From Massilia sp. CFBP 13721 (lineage in GTDB: Bacteria > Pseudomonadota > Gammaproteobacteria > Burkholderiales > Burkholderiaceae_D), in the NCBI RefSeq assembly GCF_014842025.1, contig NZ_JACYUY010000009.1:22937-86936 (forward strand): a DNA stretch of 64,000 bases, written 5' to 3'. Below the pieces are notes generated by a model. It did not search any database. It saw nothing but the letters and a program-made list of their open reading frames with translations, and was not told the origin of the DNA. Shown here piece by piece: positions 33,601 to 41,177 of this stretch. A program made the position numbers and the translations under genes. Every line of letters begins with the position of its first letter. Position 1 is the first letter of the stretch.

Positions 33601-36600
33601 GGAAGGCGGCATCGAACACGGTCGGGTCGAGCGCCACGCGCAGCACGTGGCGGTTCGACGCATCGTTCTTCTGCACGTCGACGCTGAACTTGTAGTTGGT
33701 CTGGTCCAGGCCCAGGCTGCCGCTGCCGATCACGCCCGAGTCGGCCCCGGCGTTGCTGATGACGTGGAAGTTGGTGAAGTTGAACAGCGATGCCGAGCAA
33801 TCCAGGCGCAGGTCGGCCTGGATCTGCGCCAGCGGATAGTGGCGGTGCGCCTGGTGCTGGGCCAGCAGCGTGTTCACCTCGACGATCAGCGCGTTCCAGC
33901 TGGCCGCGCCGGTATCCACCTGCAGCGGCAGCGAATTGAGGAACAGGCCGACGGTCTTGTCGGCGCCGGCGATTTCGGGACGGCCGTGCGTGACCACCGA
34001 GCCGAGGATGCGGTCATGCCCGTCCAGCAGCGCCGTCAGCGCCAGGTAGACGGTGCACCAGGCGCTCTTTTCCTGCACGCCCAGGCGCTCGGCCACGGCG
34101 ATGACGGCCGCGCTGGTCGCGGCGTCGATCTCGCAGAAGAAGTGGCGGCACTGGCGCTGCGGACTGGCCCCCCACCAGGGCTGGCGCGCGCCTTCGAGCG
34201 CGCGCGCCCAGTACTGGCGGTGCGTGTCGTCGGCCAGCGCGGCCAGCTCCAGCGCCATGTAGGCGCTGTACGGCGGCGGCGCCGCCTCGGCTTGCGGCGC
34301 CTGGCCCTGCAGCAGCGCTCGATAGGCGGCGAACAGCTCGGCCACCAGGGCGGCATCGCTCCAGCCATCCCACAGCGCGTGGTGAAAACTGAGGCCGAAC
34401 TGCAGGTGCCGTTCGTCCAGCACCAGCACCCCGATGCGCCACGGATCTTCGATGCGCAGGCCCCTGACTTTTTCCGCCAGCACCCACGCTTCGATCGCGG
34501 CCTCGGCCGACAGCGCGGGCTCGCCGCGCAGGTCATGCACCTGGAGCGCCGGCGTGCGCCCGGCGCTGACGAATTGCAGCGGGCGCCCGCCGTGCAGGAA
34601 AAATTCGGTGCGCAGCACCGGATGGCGCGCGATCACGTGCCGCAGCGCCTGCTCGAAGCAGGCCGGCTGCCACGCCGCCTCGACGGCGAAGGTGATCACG
34701 CAGTGGTAGACGGGCGAATCGGGATGCTGCATCGAATGGAACAGCATGCCCTGCTGCAGCATCGACAGCGGATAGCCGTCGACCACCGCATGGCCCTTGT
34801 GCCGCGCCGGCAAGGCGGCCCGTTCCTCGGCGCTCAGCAGCGCGAACGGGGCGACGAATGGGGTTTCGGGCGGCGCGCCGCCCTCCACCACCACCCTGGC
34901 CAGTTCGGCCACCGTCGGGTGCGCGAACAGGTCCTTGATGGAAAACTGCAGCTGTTCGGCCCGCGCCGCCGACACCAGCGCGATCGAGCGGATCGAATCG
35001 CCGCCGATGGCGAAGTAGTTGTCGCCGGTGCCCACCGGGGTGGTGCTGCCGAGATTGGCCTGCCACAGCGCCGCCAGGCGCGTTTCGAGCGCGCTGGCCG
35101 GCGCCGTGTACTGCGCGCGGGCATACGCCGCCGCATCCGGTTGCGGCAGCCGGGCACGGTCGATCTTGCCGTTATTATTGAGCGGGAAGCTGTCGAGCAT
35201 GACAAAGGCGCCTGGCACCGCGTACTCCGGAATGCGGCCCCTGAGGTGGCGCACCAGTTCGGCGGCCGCGGGCGCGCCGCCCTGCGGCGTGACGTAGGCG
35301 ACCAGGCTGCGCTCGCCGGGACGCTCCTCGCGCGCCAGCACCAAGACCTCGCCCACGTCCGCGTGCAGGCGCAATGCTTCCTCGACTTCGCCGAGCTCGA
35401 TGCGAAAACCGCGGATCTTGACCTGGTGGTCGGCGCGGCCGATGAAATCGATGGCGCCGTCGGCGCGCAGGCGCACCAGGTCGCCGGTACGGTACATGCG
35501 CGCGCCCGGCGTGGGCGAGAACGGATCGGGCACGAATTTCTGCGCGCTCAGGCGGGGGTCGCCCAGGTAGCCGCGCGCCAGGCCGGCCCCGCCCAGGTGC
35601 AGTTCGCCGACCGCGCCCAGCGGCGCCAGCTGGCCGTCCTGCAGCACGTACGCGCGCGTGTTCGCCAGCGGCATGCCGATCGGCGCCTGGCGCCCGGCCA
35701 GGAAGCGCGCGCGCTCGAGTGCGAAGCCGGTGGCGAAGGTGGTGCATTCGGTCGGACCATACACGTGCAGCAGCTGGCGCGGCGCGCCGTGTTCGAGCAC
35801 GCGCGCGATCGCGTCGGGCGAACAGGCTTCGCCGCCGAAGAGCAGCTGGTCGAGCGCGGCAAACGCCTGCGGTATCTCGTGGCTGATGCGGTTGAACAGC
35901 GCCGTGGTGATGAACAGCGACGTCACCTGCTGGGCGCGCAGGCAGTGCGCCAGCGCCTCGGGCGCCAGCAGCGTCTCCTTGTCGACCAGCAGCACGCGCG
36001 CACCCGCCAGCAGCGGCGACCACAATTCGTAGGTGATGGCATCGAAAGCGCAGCTGGCCGCCTGCGCCACCACGGCGTCGGCGCCAACCGTGACGGCGTC
36101 GCCGCTCGCGACCAGGCTGACGATGTTGGCATGGCTGACCGGCACGCCCTTGGGCACGCCGGTACTGCCGGAGGTGAAGATGACATAGGCGAGCCGGTCC
36201 GGCGTGACCGCCAGCGCGGGCGCCGTGGCGGAATCGTGCGCGCCGGCCGCAGCGTCGTCGGCGCCGTCGTCGGCACCGTCCAGCGCCAGGGTGCGGCAGC
36301 CGTCGAGGAACGCCAGTTCGCCGATCAGGTGGCGCTGGCTCAGGATCACGCCGCAGGCGGCGGCGCCGACCATCTGGCGCAGGCGCGGCTCCGGATAGGC
36401 CGGATCGAGCGGCACGTAGGCGGCGCCGGCCTTCAGGATGGCGAGCATGCCGACCACCATGTCGAACGAGCGCTCCACGCACAGTCCGACGCAGCTGTCC
36501 GGCGCGACGCCCAGCGCCAGCAGGCGCTGCGCGACCCGGTTGGCGCGCCGTTCCAGCGCGCCGTAGCTCAGGTGCGCGCCGCCCGCGACCAGGGCCACCG

Positions 36601-39600
36601 CGTCGGGCCGGGCGGCGGCGCGGGCGGCGAACAGCGCGTGCACGCTGGCGTCGGGAAAGGCGCGCGCGGTAGCGTTCCACCCGTCCAGCTGCAGGCGGCG
36701 CTCGTCGCGGCCCAGGAAGTCGAGTTCGGCCAGCGCCAGGTCGGGCTGGCGCGCCACCGCCGCGAGCAGGCCCTGGAAATGACCCAGCATGCGCTCGATC
36801 GTGGCCGCGTCGAACAGGTCGCTGCTGTACTCCATGCTGCCCAGCAGGCCGCCGTCGCCCAGCGACGACAGGATCAGGCTCAGGTCGTAGCGCGCCACGC
36901 CCGCCTCCCCCTCGCACTGGGCGAACTGCAGGGGTTCGAGCGCGATGCCGGGAAAGGCGGCGGCCTGCACCGGCGTGTCGACCAACGAGATCGAGGCCTG
37001 GAACAGCGGCGCGTAGGCCAGGCTGCGCACCGGGTTGAGGCGCTCGACCAGGTGTTCGAAGGGCACATCCTGGTTCGCATACGCCTGCAGCGCCATCGCG
37101 CGGGTGGCGCCCAGCAGGGTGCGGAAGGTGGATGCGCCGCCCTCGGCGGACAAGTCGAAGCGCAGCACCAGGTTGTTCAGGAAGAAGCCGATCATGGCCT
37201 CGGTTTCGCTGCGCTGGCGGTTGGCCACCGGGGTGCCGATGGCGACGTCGTGCTGGCGCGCATAGCGGCCCAGCAGCAGTGCGAAGGCCGCTCCCAGGCA
37301 CATGAACAGGGTGCTGCCGCAGCTGCGGTTCAGTTCCTGCAGGCGTGCGACGAGTTCCGCGCCGACCACGAAATTGATGGTGGCGCCGCGGAAGCTCTGC
37401 TCGGCCGGACGCGGGCGGTCGGTGGGCAGTTCCAGCAGCGGCGGCAGGCCGGCCAGCTGCCGCTCCCAATAGGCCAGCTGGCCGGCCATCAGTTCCCCGT
37501 CCAGGTGGCGCCGCTGCCAGCGCGCGTAGTCGGCGAACTGGATCGGCAGCGGCGCCGGCGGCGCGCACTCGGCGGCGCCGGTCGCGGCGCCATAGAATTG
37601 CGCCAGCTCCCTGAAAAAGACGCCCATCGACCAGCCGTCGAAGACGATGTGGTGAAAGCTCGCCAGCAGCACCAGTTGGCCGTCGAAGGCGGTGCGCAGC
37701 AGGCGCAGGCGCGTCAGCGGTTCGCCCGCGAGGTCATAGCAATACCCGCGTTCGGCCAGGTGGCGCGCGCGCAGCTGCGCTTCGCTGGCGATGTCTTCGA
37801 CGACCACCCAGCCGCCGCCGGGAGGATCGGCCAGTTGTACCGCCTGGCCGTCGATCTCGGCGAAGCGGGTGCGCAGGATGGCGTGGCGGTCGACGATCGC
37901 GTCCAGGCTGCGCACCAGCGCGTCCTCGTCGACCGAGCCGCGCAGGCGCAGGGCGAGCGGAATCGTGTACACCGCGTTGGGCGCCATCATGCGGCTCAGG
38001 AACCACAGGCGCTGCTGCGAAAACGCCAGCGGCGCGCCGACGGCCGACGCCGCCGCATCCGCTGCGAGCGGCGCCGGCGCGGCGGCGCTGCCGTCGATGC
38101 GGCCATCGATGCGATTATCAATAAAACGTGCCTGGGCCTGCAAGGTCTGCTGCTCGAACACGTCGCGCAGCGACAGTTCCACCCCGAAGGCGTCGCGGAT
38201 GCGCGCCACCAGCTGGGCCCCGATCAGCGAATAGCCGCCGACCAGGAAAAAATTATCGTCGCGCCCTACCCGGCGGCCGGGAATCAGCGCTTCCCAGAGC
38301 GCGGCCAGCAGTGCTTCGGTGCGTCCCTGGGGCGGCGCACTGTCGGGTACGACGGTGTCGCCGCGCAGCGCGAGCGCGCGCCGGTCCACTTCGCCGTCGG
38401 CCAGCGCGGGCAGCTGGTCCAGCACGCGCAGGCGCGCCGGCAGCAATTGCGGCGCCGGGTCCTGCTTGAGCCGCGCCAGCAGTTCGCCCAGCGTGGCGCC
38501 GGCCGCGTCGGCGCCGCCGCGGACGAACACGGTCCACTGGCCGCCGGCCGCCACCATGGTCGGCTGCTGCGAGGGCGCGGCCGCGCGCAGCAAGGCTTCG
38601 CTGGCGGCGGCCAGGAAGGCGGCGACGCGGGCGCGGCGCCGCTGCCTTGCCGTCGGCGGCGCGATGCGGCAGCTGCCATCCTTTTCCATCACCGCGCGCA
38701 CGCCGGTGCGCACCAGGCGCTCTCCCTGGGCGAGCGGATGCTCGGCGTGGAAGGCGGCGGCGACGCCGGCCAGGCGCACGTTCGCCAGGCACAGTTCGCC
38801 GGCGGTGCCGAGCGGCGCCAGCGCGGCGCCGTCGAGCACCGCCATCGGCAGCCCCGGGCACAGCTTGCCGTCGTATTGCGGGCCCTGGAGACTGGCCTGC
38901 CAATCCCACACCTGCCCCTTGCCGAAGGCGCCGGCCATCGACGCCAGCACCGGGCTGAACCACCAGGCCAGCGCCGCCGCGGCCGAGTGCACGGCCGACT
39001 GGCATTCGGCCATGCGCAGCAGGCAGTCGAGGAAAGCCGGTTCGTCCAGTTCGGCTTCGAGCAGCTTGCCCGAGCCGTGCACCATGTGAAAGCGCAGCGC
39101 CGGCGGCGGCGACAGCGGCGCCGCGTAACGGATGCGCGGGCCGCCCGGCAGCCAGGCGAACGCGCTCGGGTCGGACGCGTCGATCACCAGCGAGACCCCG
39201 GCCGAGGCCAGCAGGTGGCGCCGGCGCAGCGCGCTCCGGGTCGGCGCGATGAAGTACACGGTGGCGCCGATCTTGTGGATCGCCAGCACGGCGACGAGCA
39301 GGTCGGCCCCGGGGTGCTCGATCACGCCGATGCATTGCGGGCCGGTGCCGTCGTCGCAGGCGAGCAGGCTGGCCAGCGCATCGGCGCGCCGCAGGATGCT
39401 CGCGAAGTCGTGTTCGCCGTGGCGGTCGCGCACCACGATCGTGCGCTGCGGCTGCGCCGCGACGAAATCGAGGAAGCTCGCGTGCGTTCCGGCCTTGCTG
39501 CCGGAACGCTGCGCGGCGCGGTACGGCAGGCGGTCCCACGGGGTGACCAGCGCATATTCCTGGATTGGCAGTTCGGGCTGCTCGACGATCTGCTCGAGCA

Positions 39601-40975
39601 GCAGCAGATACTGGGCCAGCAGGTTGTCGATGGTGTCGCGCTCGAACAGGTCGCTGCTGTACTCCATCACGCCGAGGATGCCGCCCGCGGTTTCGGTCAG
39701 GTTGAAGGTCAGGTCGTAGCGCGCCACGGCCTGCTGCGATGCCGGCACCAGGGCCGACAGTTGCAGCGCGCCCGACTGCGTCGACTCGACCGGGGCGTTC
39801 TGCAGGGCGAACATGACCTGGAACAGGGGCGACTTGTTGAGGTCGCGTTCGGGCTCGATCGTCTCGACCAGGTATTCGAACGGGATATCCTGGCGCGCGT
39901 AGGCCTCGAGCACGGTGTCGCGGGTACGGCGCAGCACCTCGTCGAAGGTCGGATCCTGGCCCAGGTCGCAGCGCAGCACCAGGATGTTGACGAAAAAGCC
40001 GATCAGGCCCTCGGTCTCGCGCCGGGTGCGGTTGGCCACCGGGGTGCCGATCGGGATGTCTTCTTCGCCGCAGCGGCGCGCCAGCAGGACGCTGAACGCC
40101 GCGAACAGGCACATGAACAGGGTGGAATCGGACCGCAGGCCGAGCAGGCGGATCCGTTCGGTGAGCGCCCGCGGCACCTCGAGATAGGCCAGGCCGCCGC
40201 GAAAGCTTTGCTGCGGCGGACGCGGCGCGTCGAACGGCAGCGCGATCTCCGGCGGCAGGCCGCGCAGCTGGTTGCGCCAGTAATCGGCCTGGCGCGCCAG
40301 CACGTCGCGCCCCAGGCTCTCCTGCTGCCAGTGGGCGTAGTCGGCATACTGGATCGGCAGTGGCGCCAGTTCCGGCGCGCGCCCCTCGCTGGCGGCGCAA
40401 TAGGCCGCGATCAGTTCGTTGAAGAATACGCCCAGCGACCAGGCGTCGGAAACAATATGGTGCATCGTCACGACCAGCACGTGCTGCTCCGGCCCTTCGC
40501 GCAGCAGGCGCACCCGGATCAGGCGCTCTTCGGCCAGGCGAAACACGTGGCGCCGCTCGGCTTCCCAGATCGCCTGCACTTCCTGTTCGCCGGCCACGTT
40601 TTCCGGCGCCGGCGCCAGCGGCGTGGGTGGATCGAGCACCGGCACCGGGCTGCCGTCCCGGTTGGCGAAGCGGGTACGCAGCACCGCGTGCCGCGCCAGG
40701 ATCGCGTCCAGGCTCTGCCCCAGGCAGGCGACGTCGAGCGCGCCATGCAAGCGCACCGCCAGCGACATGTTGTAGGCGTGGTGGGCGCCCATGATCTGGT
40801 CGAGCAGCCATAGCCGCTGCTGCGAGAACGACAGGCGGGTGGCCGGCCCGGCAAGCGGGACGATGGCCTCGGCGGCGGACCTGGCGCTGGCCTGGTGTTT
40901 GCGTAATCGCGCTTTCAGCAAGTCCTTCGCCGAGCCAGGAGCGGGAACCAGGGGACCACCGTCGAAATGTATCAT
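27647..40975 (-). CDS. NRPS-C: four-module peptide synthetase with thioesterase
   Basis: A 4442-residue non-ribosomal peptide synthetase. Order, with motif positions: C1 (HHIVSDA, about 171), eroded A1, T1 (GGYSL, 916); C2 (HHIVFDG, 1107), A2 (SGSTG, 1603), T2 (GGDSI, 1993); C3 (HHALWDG, 2198), A3 (2666), T3 (3056); C4 (HHIVSDG, 3245), A4 (3726), T4 (4133); TE (GHSFGG, 4266). Specificity residues read by eye: A2 DAYFLGVTF (Ile-like aliphatic), A3 DVWHVSMIE (Ser), A4 DVENIGAVT (Orn-like, weak). The N-terminus carries a basic helix (SAKDLLKARLRKHQ) like that of NRPS-B. No epimerisation domain is seen. The ATG at 40975 has only a weak ribosome-binding site. The module order matches NRPS-B, but the fifth module is missing and T4-TE resembles T5-TE of NRPS-B. 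The gene ends at strong hairpins. Confidence 0.93.
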   Translation of the reverse strand: MIHFDGGPLVPAPGSAKDLLKARLRKHQASARSAAEAIVPLAGPATRLSFSQQRLWLLDQIMGAHHAYNMSLAVRLHGALDVACLGQSLDAILARHAVLRTRFANRDGSPVPVLDPPTPLAPAPENVAGEQEVQAIWEAERRHVFRLAEERLIRVRLLREGPEQHVLVVTMHHIVSDAWSLGVFFNELIAAYCAASEGRAPELAPLPIQYADYAHWQQESLGRDVLARQADYWRNQLRGLPPEIALPFDAPRPPQQSFRGGLAYLEVPRALTERIRLLGLRSDSTLFMCLFAAFSVLLARRCGEEDIPIGTPVANRTRRETEGLIGFFVNILVLRCDLGQDPTFDEVLRRTRDTVLEAYARQDIPFEYLVETIEPERDLNKSPLFQVMFALQNAPVESTQSGALQLSALVPASQQAVARYDLTFNLTETAGGILGVMEYSSDLFERDTIDNLLAQYLLLLEQIVEQPELPIQEYALVTPWDRLPYRAAQRSGSKAGTHASFLDFVAAQPQRTIVVRDRHGEHDFASILRRADALASLLACDDGTGPQCIGVIEHPGADLLVAVLAIHKIGATVYFIAPTRSALRRRHLLASAGVSLVIDASDPSAFAWLPGGPRIRYAAPLSPPPALRFHMVHGSGKLLEAELDEPAFLDCLLRMAECQSAVHSAAAALAWWFSPVLASMAGAFGKGQVWDWQASLQGPQYDGKLCPGLPMAVLDGAALAPLGTAGELCLANVRLAGVAAAFHAEHPLAQGERLVRTGVRAVMEKDGSCRIAPPTARQRRRARVAAFLAAASEALLRAAAPSQQPTMVAAGGQWTVFVRGGADAAGATLGELLARLKQDPAPQLLPARLRVLDQLPALADGEVDRRALALRGDTVVPDSAPPQGRTEALLAALWEALIPGRRVGRDDNFFLVGGYSLIGAQLVARIRDAFGVELSLRDVFEQQTLQAQARFIDNRIDGRIDGSAAAPAPLAADAAASAVGAPLAFSQQRLWFLSRMMAPNAVYTIPLALRLRGSVDEDALVRSLDAIVDRHAILRTRFAEIDGQAVQLADPPGGGWVVVEDIASEAQLRARHLAERGYCYDLAGEPLTRLRLLRTAFDGQLVLLASFHHIVFDGWSMGVFFRELAQFYGAATGAAECAPPAPLPIQFADYARWQRRHLDGELMAGQLAYWERQLAGLPPLLELPTDRPRPAEQSFRGATINFVVGAELVARLQELNRSCGSTLFMCLGAAFALLLGRYARQHDVAIGTPVANRQRSETEAMIGFFLNNLVLRFDLSAEGGASTFRTLLGATRAMALQAYANQDVPFEHLVERLNPVRSLAYAPLFQASISLVDTPVQAAAFPGIALEPLQFAQCEGEAGVARYDLSLILSSLGDGGLLGSMEYSSDLFDAATIERMLGHFQGLLAAVARQPDLALAELDFLGRDERRLQLDGWNATARAFPDASVHALFAARAAARPDAVALVAGGAHLSYGALERRANRVAQRLLALGVAPDSCVGLCVERSFDMVVGMLAILKAGAAYVPLDPAYPEPRLRQMVGAAACGVILSQRHLIGELAFLDGCRTLALDGADDGADDAAAGAHDSATAPALAVTPDRLAYVIFTSGSTGVPKGVPVSHANIVSLVASGDAVTVGADAVVAQAASCAFDAITYELWSPLLAGARVLLVDKETLLAPEALAHCLRAQQVTSLFITTALFNRISHEIPQAFAALDQLLFGGEACSPDAIARVLEHGAPRQLLHVYGPTECTTFATGFALERARFLAGRQAPIGMPLANTRAYVLQDGQLAPLGAVGELHLGGAGLARGYLGDPRLSAQKFVPDPFSPTPGARMYRTGDLVRLRADGAIDFIGRADHQVKIRGFRIELGEVEEALRLHADVGEVLVLAREERPGERSLVAYVTPQGGAPAAAELVRHLRGRIPEYAVPGAFVMLDSFPLNNNGKIDRARLPQPDAAAYARAQYTAPASALETRLAALWQANLGSTTPVGTGDNYFAIGGDSIRSIALVSAARAEQLQFSIKDLFAHPTVAELARVVVEGGAPPETPFVAPFALLSAEERAALPARHKGHAVVDGYPLSMLQQGMLFHSMQHPDSPVYHCVITFAVEAAWQPACFEQALRHVIARHPVLRTEFFLHGGRPLQFVSAGRTPALQVHDLRGEPALSAEAAIEAWVLAEKVRGLRIEDPWRIGVLVLDERHLQFGLSFHHALWDGWSDAALVAELFAAYRALLQGQAPQAEAAPPPYSAYMALELAALADDTHRQYWARALEGARQPWWGASPQRQCRHFFCEIDAATSAAVIAVAERLGVQEKSAWCTVYLALTALLDGHDRILGSVVTHGRPEIAGADKTVGLFLNSLPLQVDTGAASWNALIVEVNTLLAQHQAHRHYPLAQIQADLRLDCSASLFNFTNFHVISNAGADSGVIGSGSLGLDQTNYKFSVDVQKNDASNRHVLRVALDPTVFDAAFQQRIGQFVRNILAAMTADPAAPLERARLLGDELARIAAFGHGADSAPPAPSVHAMFEAQARATPDVVALAFEGAQLSYAELDHRANQLAACLRARGVGTDQLVAVCVERSLEMTIGLLGILKAGAAYVPLDPTNPRARLAQMLADSGARIVLTQERFAPALAGLGVEALVLDAGWDAIAAQAAATTAAPAVQAPASLMYVIYTSGSTGKPKGAMNEQRAIVNRLRWMQHKLPLAPHDRLLQKTPYSFDVSVWELFWALTCGATLVLARPEGHKDPAYLRALIEAASIDALHFVPSMLQVFLDHGVEGGCASLRTIVCSGEMLPAEVAARCMAALPRATLNNMYGPTETAIEVSHWTCRGGEPSVPIGRPLSNTRLYVLDGRMRPVPVGVAGEIYIGGTPVGRGYFGQPALTAQRFVPDALSAVPGARMYATGDLGCWREDGSIACLGRNDQQVKIRGFRIELGDIEAQLAKHPAVGAASVMARTDEGGAARLVAYVTAADAPGTAAPDAAQLRAHLQAALPEYMVPAAFVLLDAFPLTPNGKLDRKALPAPGFDAGAGPGAGQAPQGEMEIMLAGWWQELLRTGPVGRHDDFFALGGHSLLALQLITRVRRGLGRELALRTLFEHPTIHALARQLTRAGGAVQEAIPARAPDAAALPLSFAQQRLWFLCQLDGASAAYHMSLPLRIRGAIDHRAFQGALDALVARHESLRTVFTESGGAPVQVVVPAAPCALRSDDLRALAPDEREAALRRYCAQEAQAPFDLAAGPLLRARLLRVDEDEHVFMLVIHHIVSDGWSIGLLLREFGALYQALRAGQASPLAPLPVQYADYALWQRAWLQGEVLQRQVDFWKAQLDGIPALLELPADHARPPVQSYRGGSVGFALTAELSARLRAFARRHDATLFMTLFAGLAILLYRLGGQRQFAIGTPVANRNRAELEGLIGFFVNTLALPARLDEGMSVAALLRQVKETTLSAYAHQDLPFEKLVEALRPERSLGSSPVFQVMLTLDNTPQGAGGLPGLELSAEGMAGDTEQFDLSLSLQEAGEQIAGAMGYASDLFERATIERWVAHFIQVLDTMVGDEAPALDAISLLDEAQRACVTQGFNGGFDAAPATHASLHGWFEAVAAQAPDAVALVQEGRQLGYAALDAQARRLAAGLRARGIGPGQLVALYLAPGIELVAAVLGVLKAGAAYLPLDPNSPPERLAWMLDDARPALVLSEAGLADALPAGGPAALTLAQAVAAGAAWCGPAPAAPAPQGLAYVIYTSGSTGKPKGVMVEHRQAVALVGAARRAYALTAGDRVLQFAAPSFDVWVEECFGALCSGAALVLRTDAWLDGGMRFWRHCQDAEVTVLNLPTAFWQQLVIDAGPAAAPTSAPTSAPAVRQVIIGGEKVNPAFVARWFAHGGTLPRLVNAYGPTETTVTAAMCVLEDAGLDAALIGRPLCNSRIHILDAHGAAVPVGVAGEIFIGGTGVSRGYLGRPGLSAARFVPDPFGATPGARLYRSGDLGRFRADGSVEYLGRNDEQVKIRGFRIELGEIEAHLNRHPALREAVVVAREDSPGDKRLVAYLVEDARAGAHAGTDVAQLRAWLGALLPPYMVPAAFVRLDTLPLTVSGKVDRKALAATEAHAHAAQAWPAHAYQRPQGASEHTIATVWAELLQRGQVGRQDNFFELGGHSLLAVVAANRLRQAGIEVGLDAFFRFPTVEAMARSLDADAGPAIGAGSGADGVLAMREGDGAAPLFLVHEITGDIFPLFPLARRIAAGIAVHGLSMDDGARYRTVAQLAAHHVRSIRAVQAHGPYRIAGHSFGGVLAYEIAAQLAAAGEEIGFLGLVDSYRPDRDDWGGAVGTLQTLMLYVRIQHPAIDGAVLERLAASGDAEQALALCQDMALFPRELGLDEVKRWAANMNAVMAMAAAYRPAPLAVPAWHFTAADLAPTGERDWTGLLGPGLRTVPVGGTHQGVIQEPQVQVLAAAMSRALEAGPEG
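29468..29491 (-). repeat. 12-bp tandem duplication inside NRPS-C A4
   Basis: GGAAGTCGGCGC occurs twice in direct succession (plus-strand reading) and encodes the repeated TSAP in a surface loop of adenylation domain 4. It is a recent in-frame slippage product. Confidence 0.7.
38330..39490 (-). other. Eroded adenylation domain in NRPS-C module 1
   Basis: Between C1 and T1 a sequence keeps only traces of an A domain: AVLAIHKIGATVYFIAP for core A2, LGTAGELCLANVRLAGV for A6, and VRTGVRAVMEKDG for A7 with the Asp of TGD lost. The P-loop A3 (SGSTGxPKG), A5 (YGPTE) and A8 are absent. The A10 Lys is replaced by Glu (DGEVDRRAL for NGKxDRxAL). It cannot be expected to activate an amino acid. Approximate borders. 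Confidence 0.75.
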
Positions 40976-41105
40976 TCTCTATCCAAACCAGTTGAGCACA
41001 ATCAGTCGAGGCCCCGGCGACACCGGGGCGCGCGCGGCCTTTCTTCCGCGCGCACGTAGCAAGATTGGTCAGGATAGGGGAGAGATATTACGTTCAGATG
41101 TCGGT

Positions 41106-41166
41106 GGCGCCGAAAACCGGCGCCCTGTCAAGACGGGCGGGAAGGCCGCCGCCGCAGCCTTCCCGC
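41106..41166. other. Two hairpins in the gap between NRPS-B and NRPS-C
   Basis: The first stem is GCGGGAAGGC (41137-41146) with GCCTTCCCGC (41157-41166), 10 bp perfect. The second is GGCGCCG (41106-41112) with CGGCGCC (41118-41124), loop AAAAC. Neither has a U-tract. They follow the NRPS-B stop by 11 nt and could partly uncouple NRPS-C transcription or protect the upstream mRNA. The remaining gap (to 40976) shows no clear promoter. Confidence 0.4.
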
Positions 41167-41177
41167 GCAGGCAGTGC

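Noticed and set aside
32057..40813. Very long open frame on the plus strand opposite NRPS-C
   Set aside because: Same reason: a shadow of the NRPS reading frame, with no domains and module-periodic composition.
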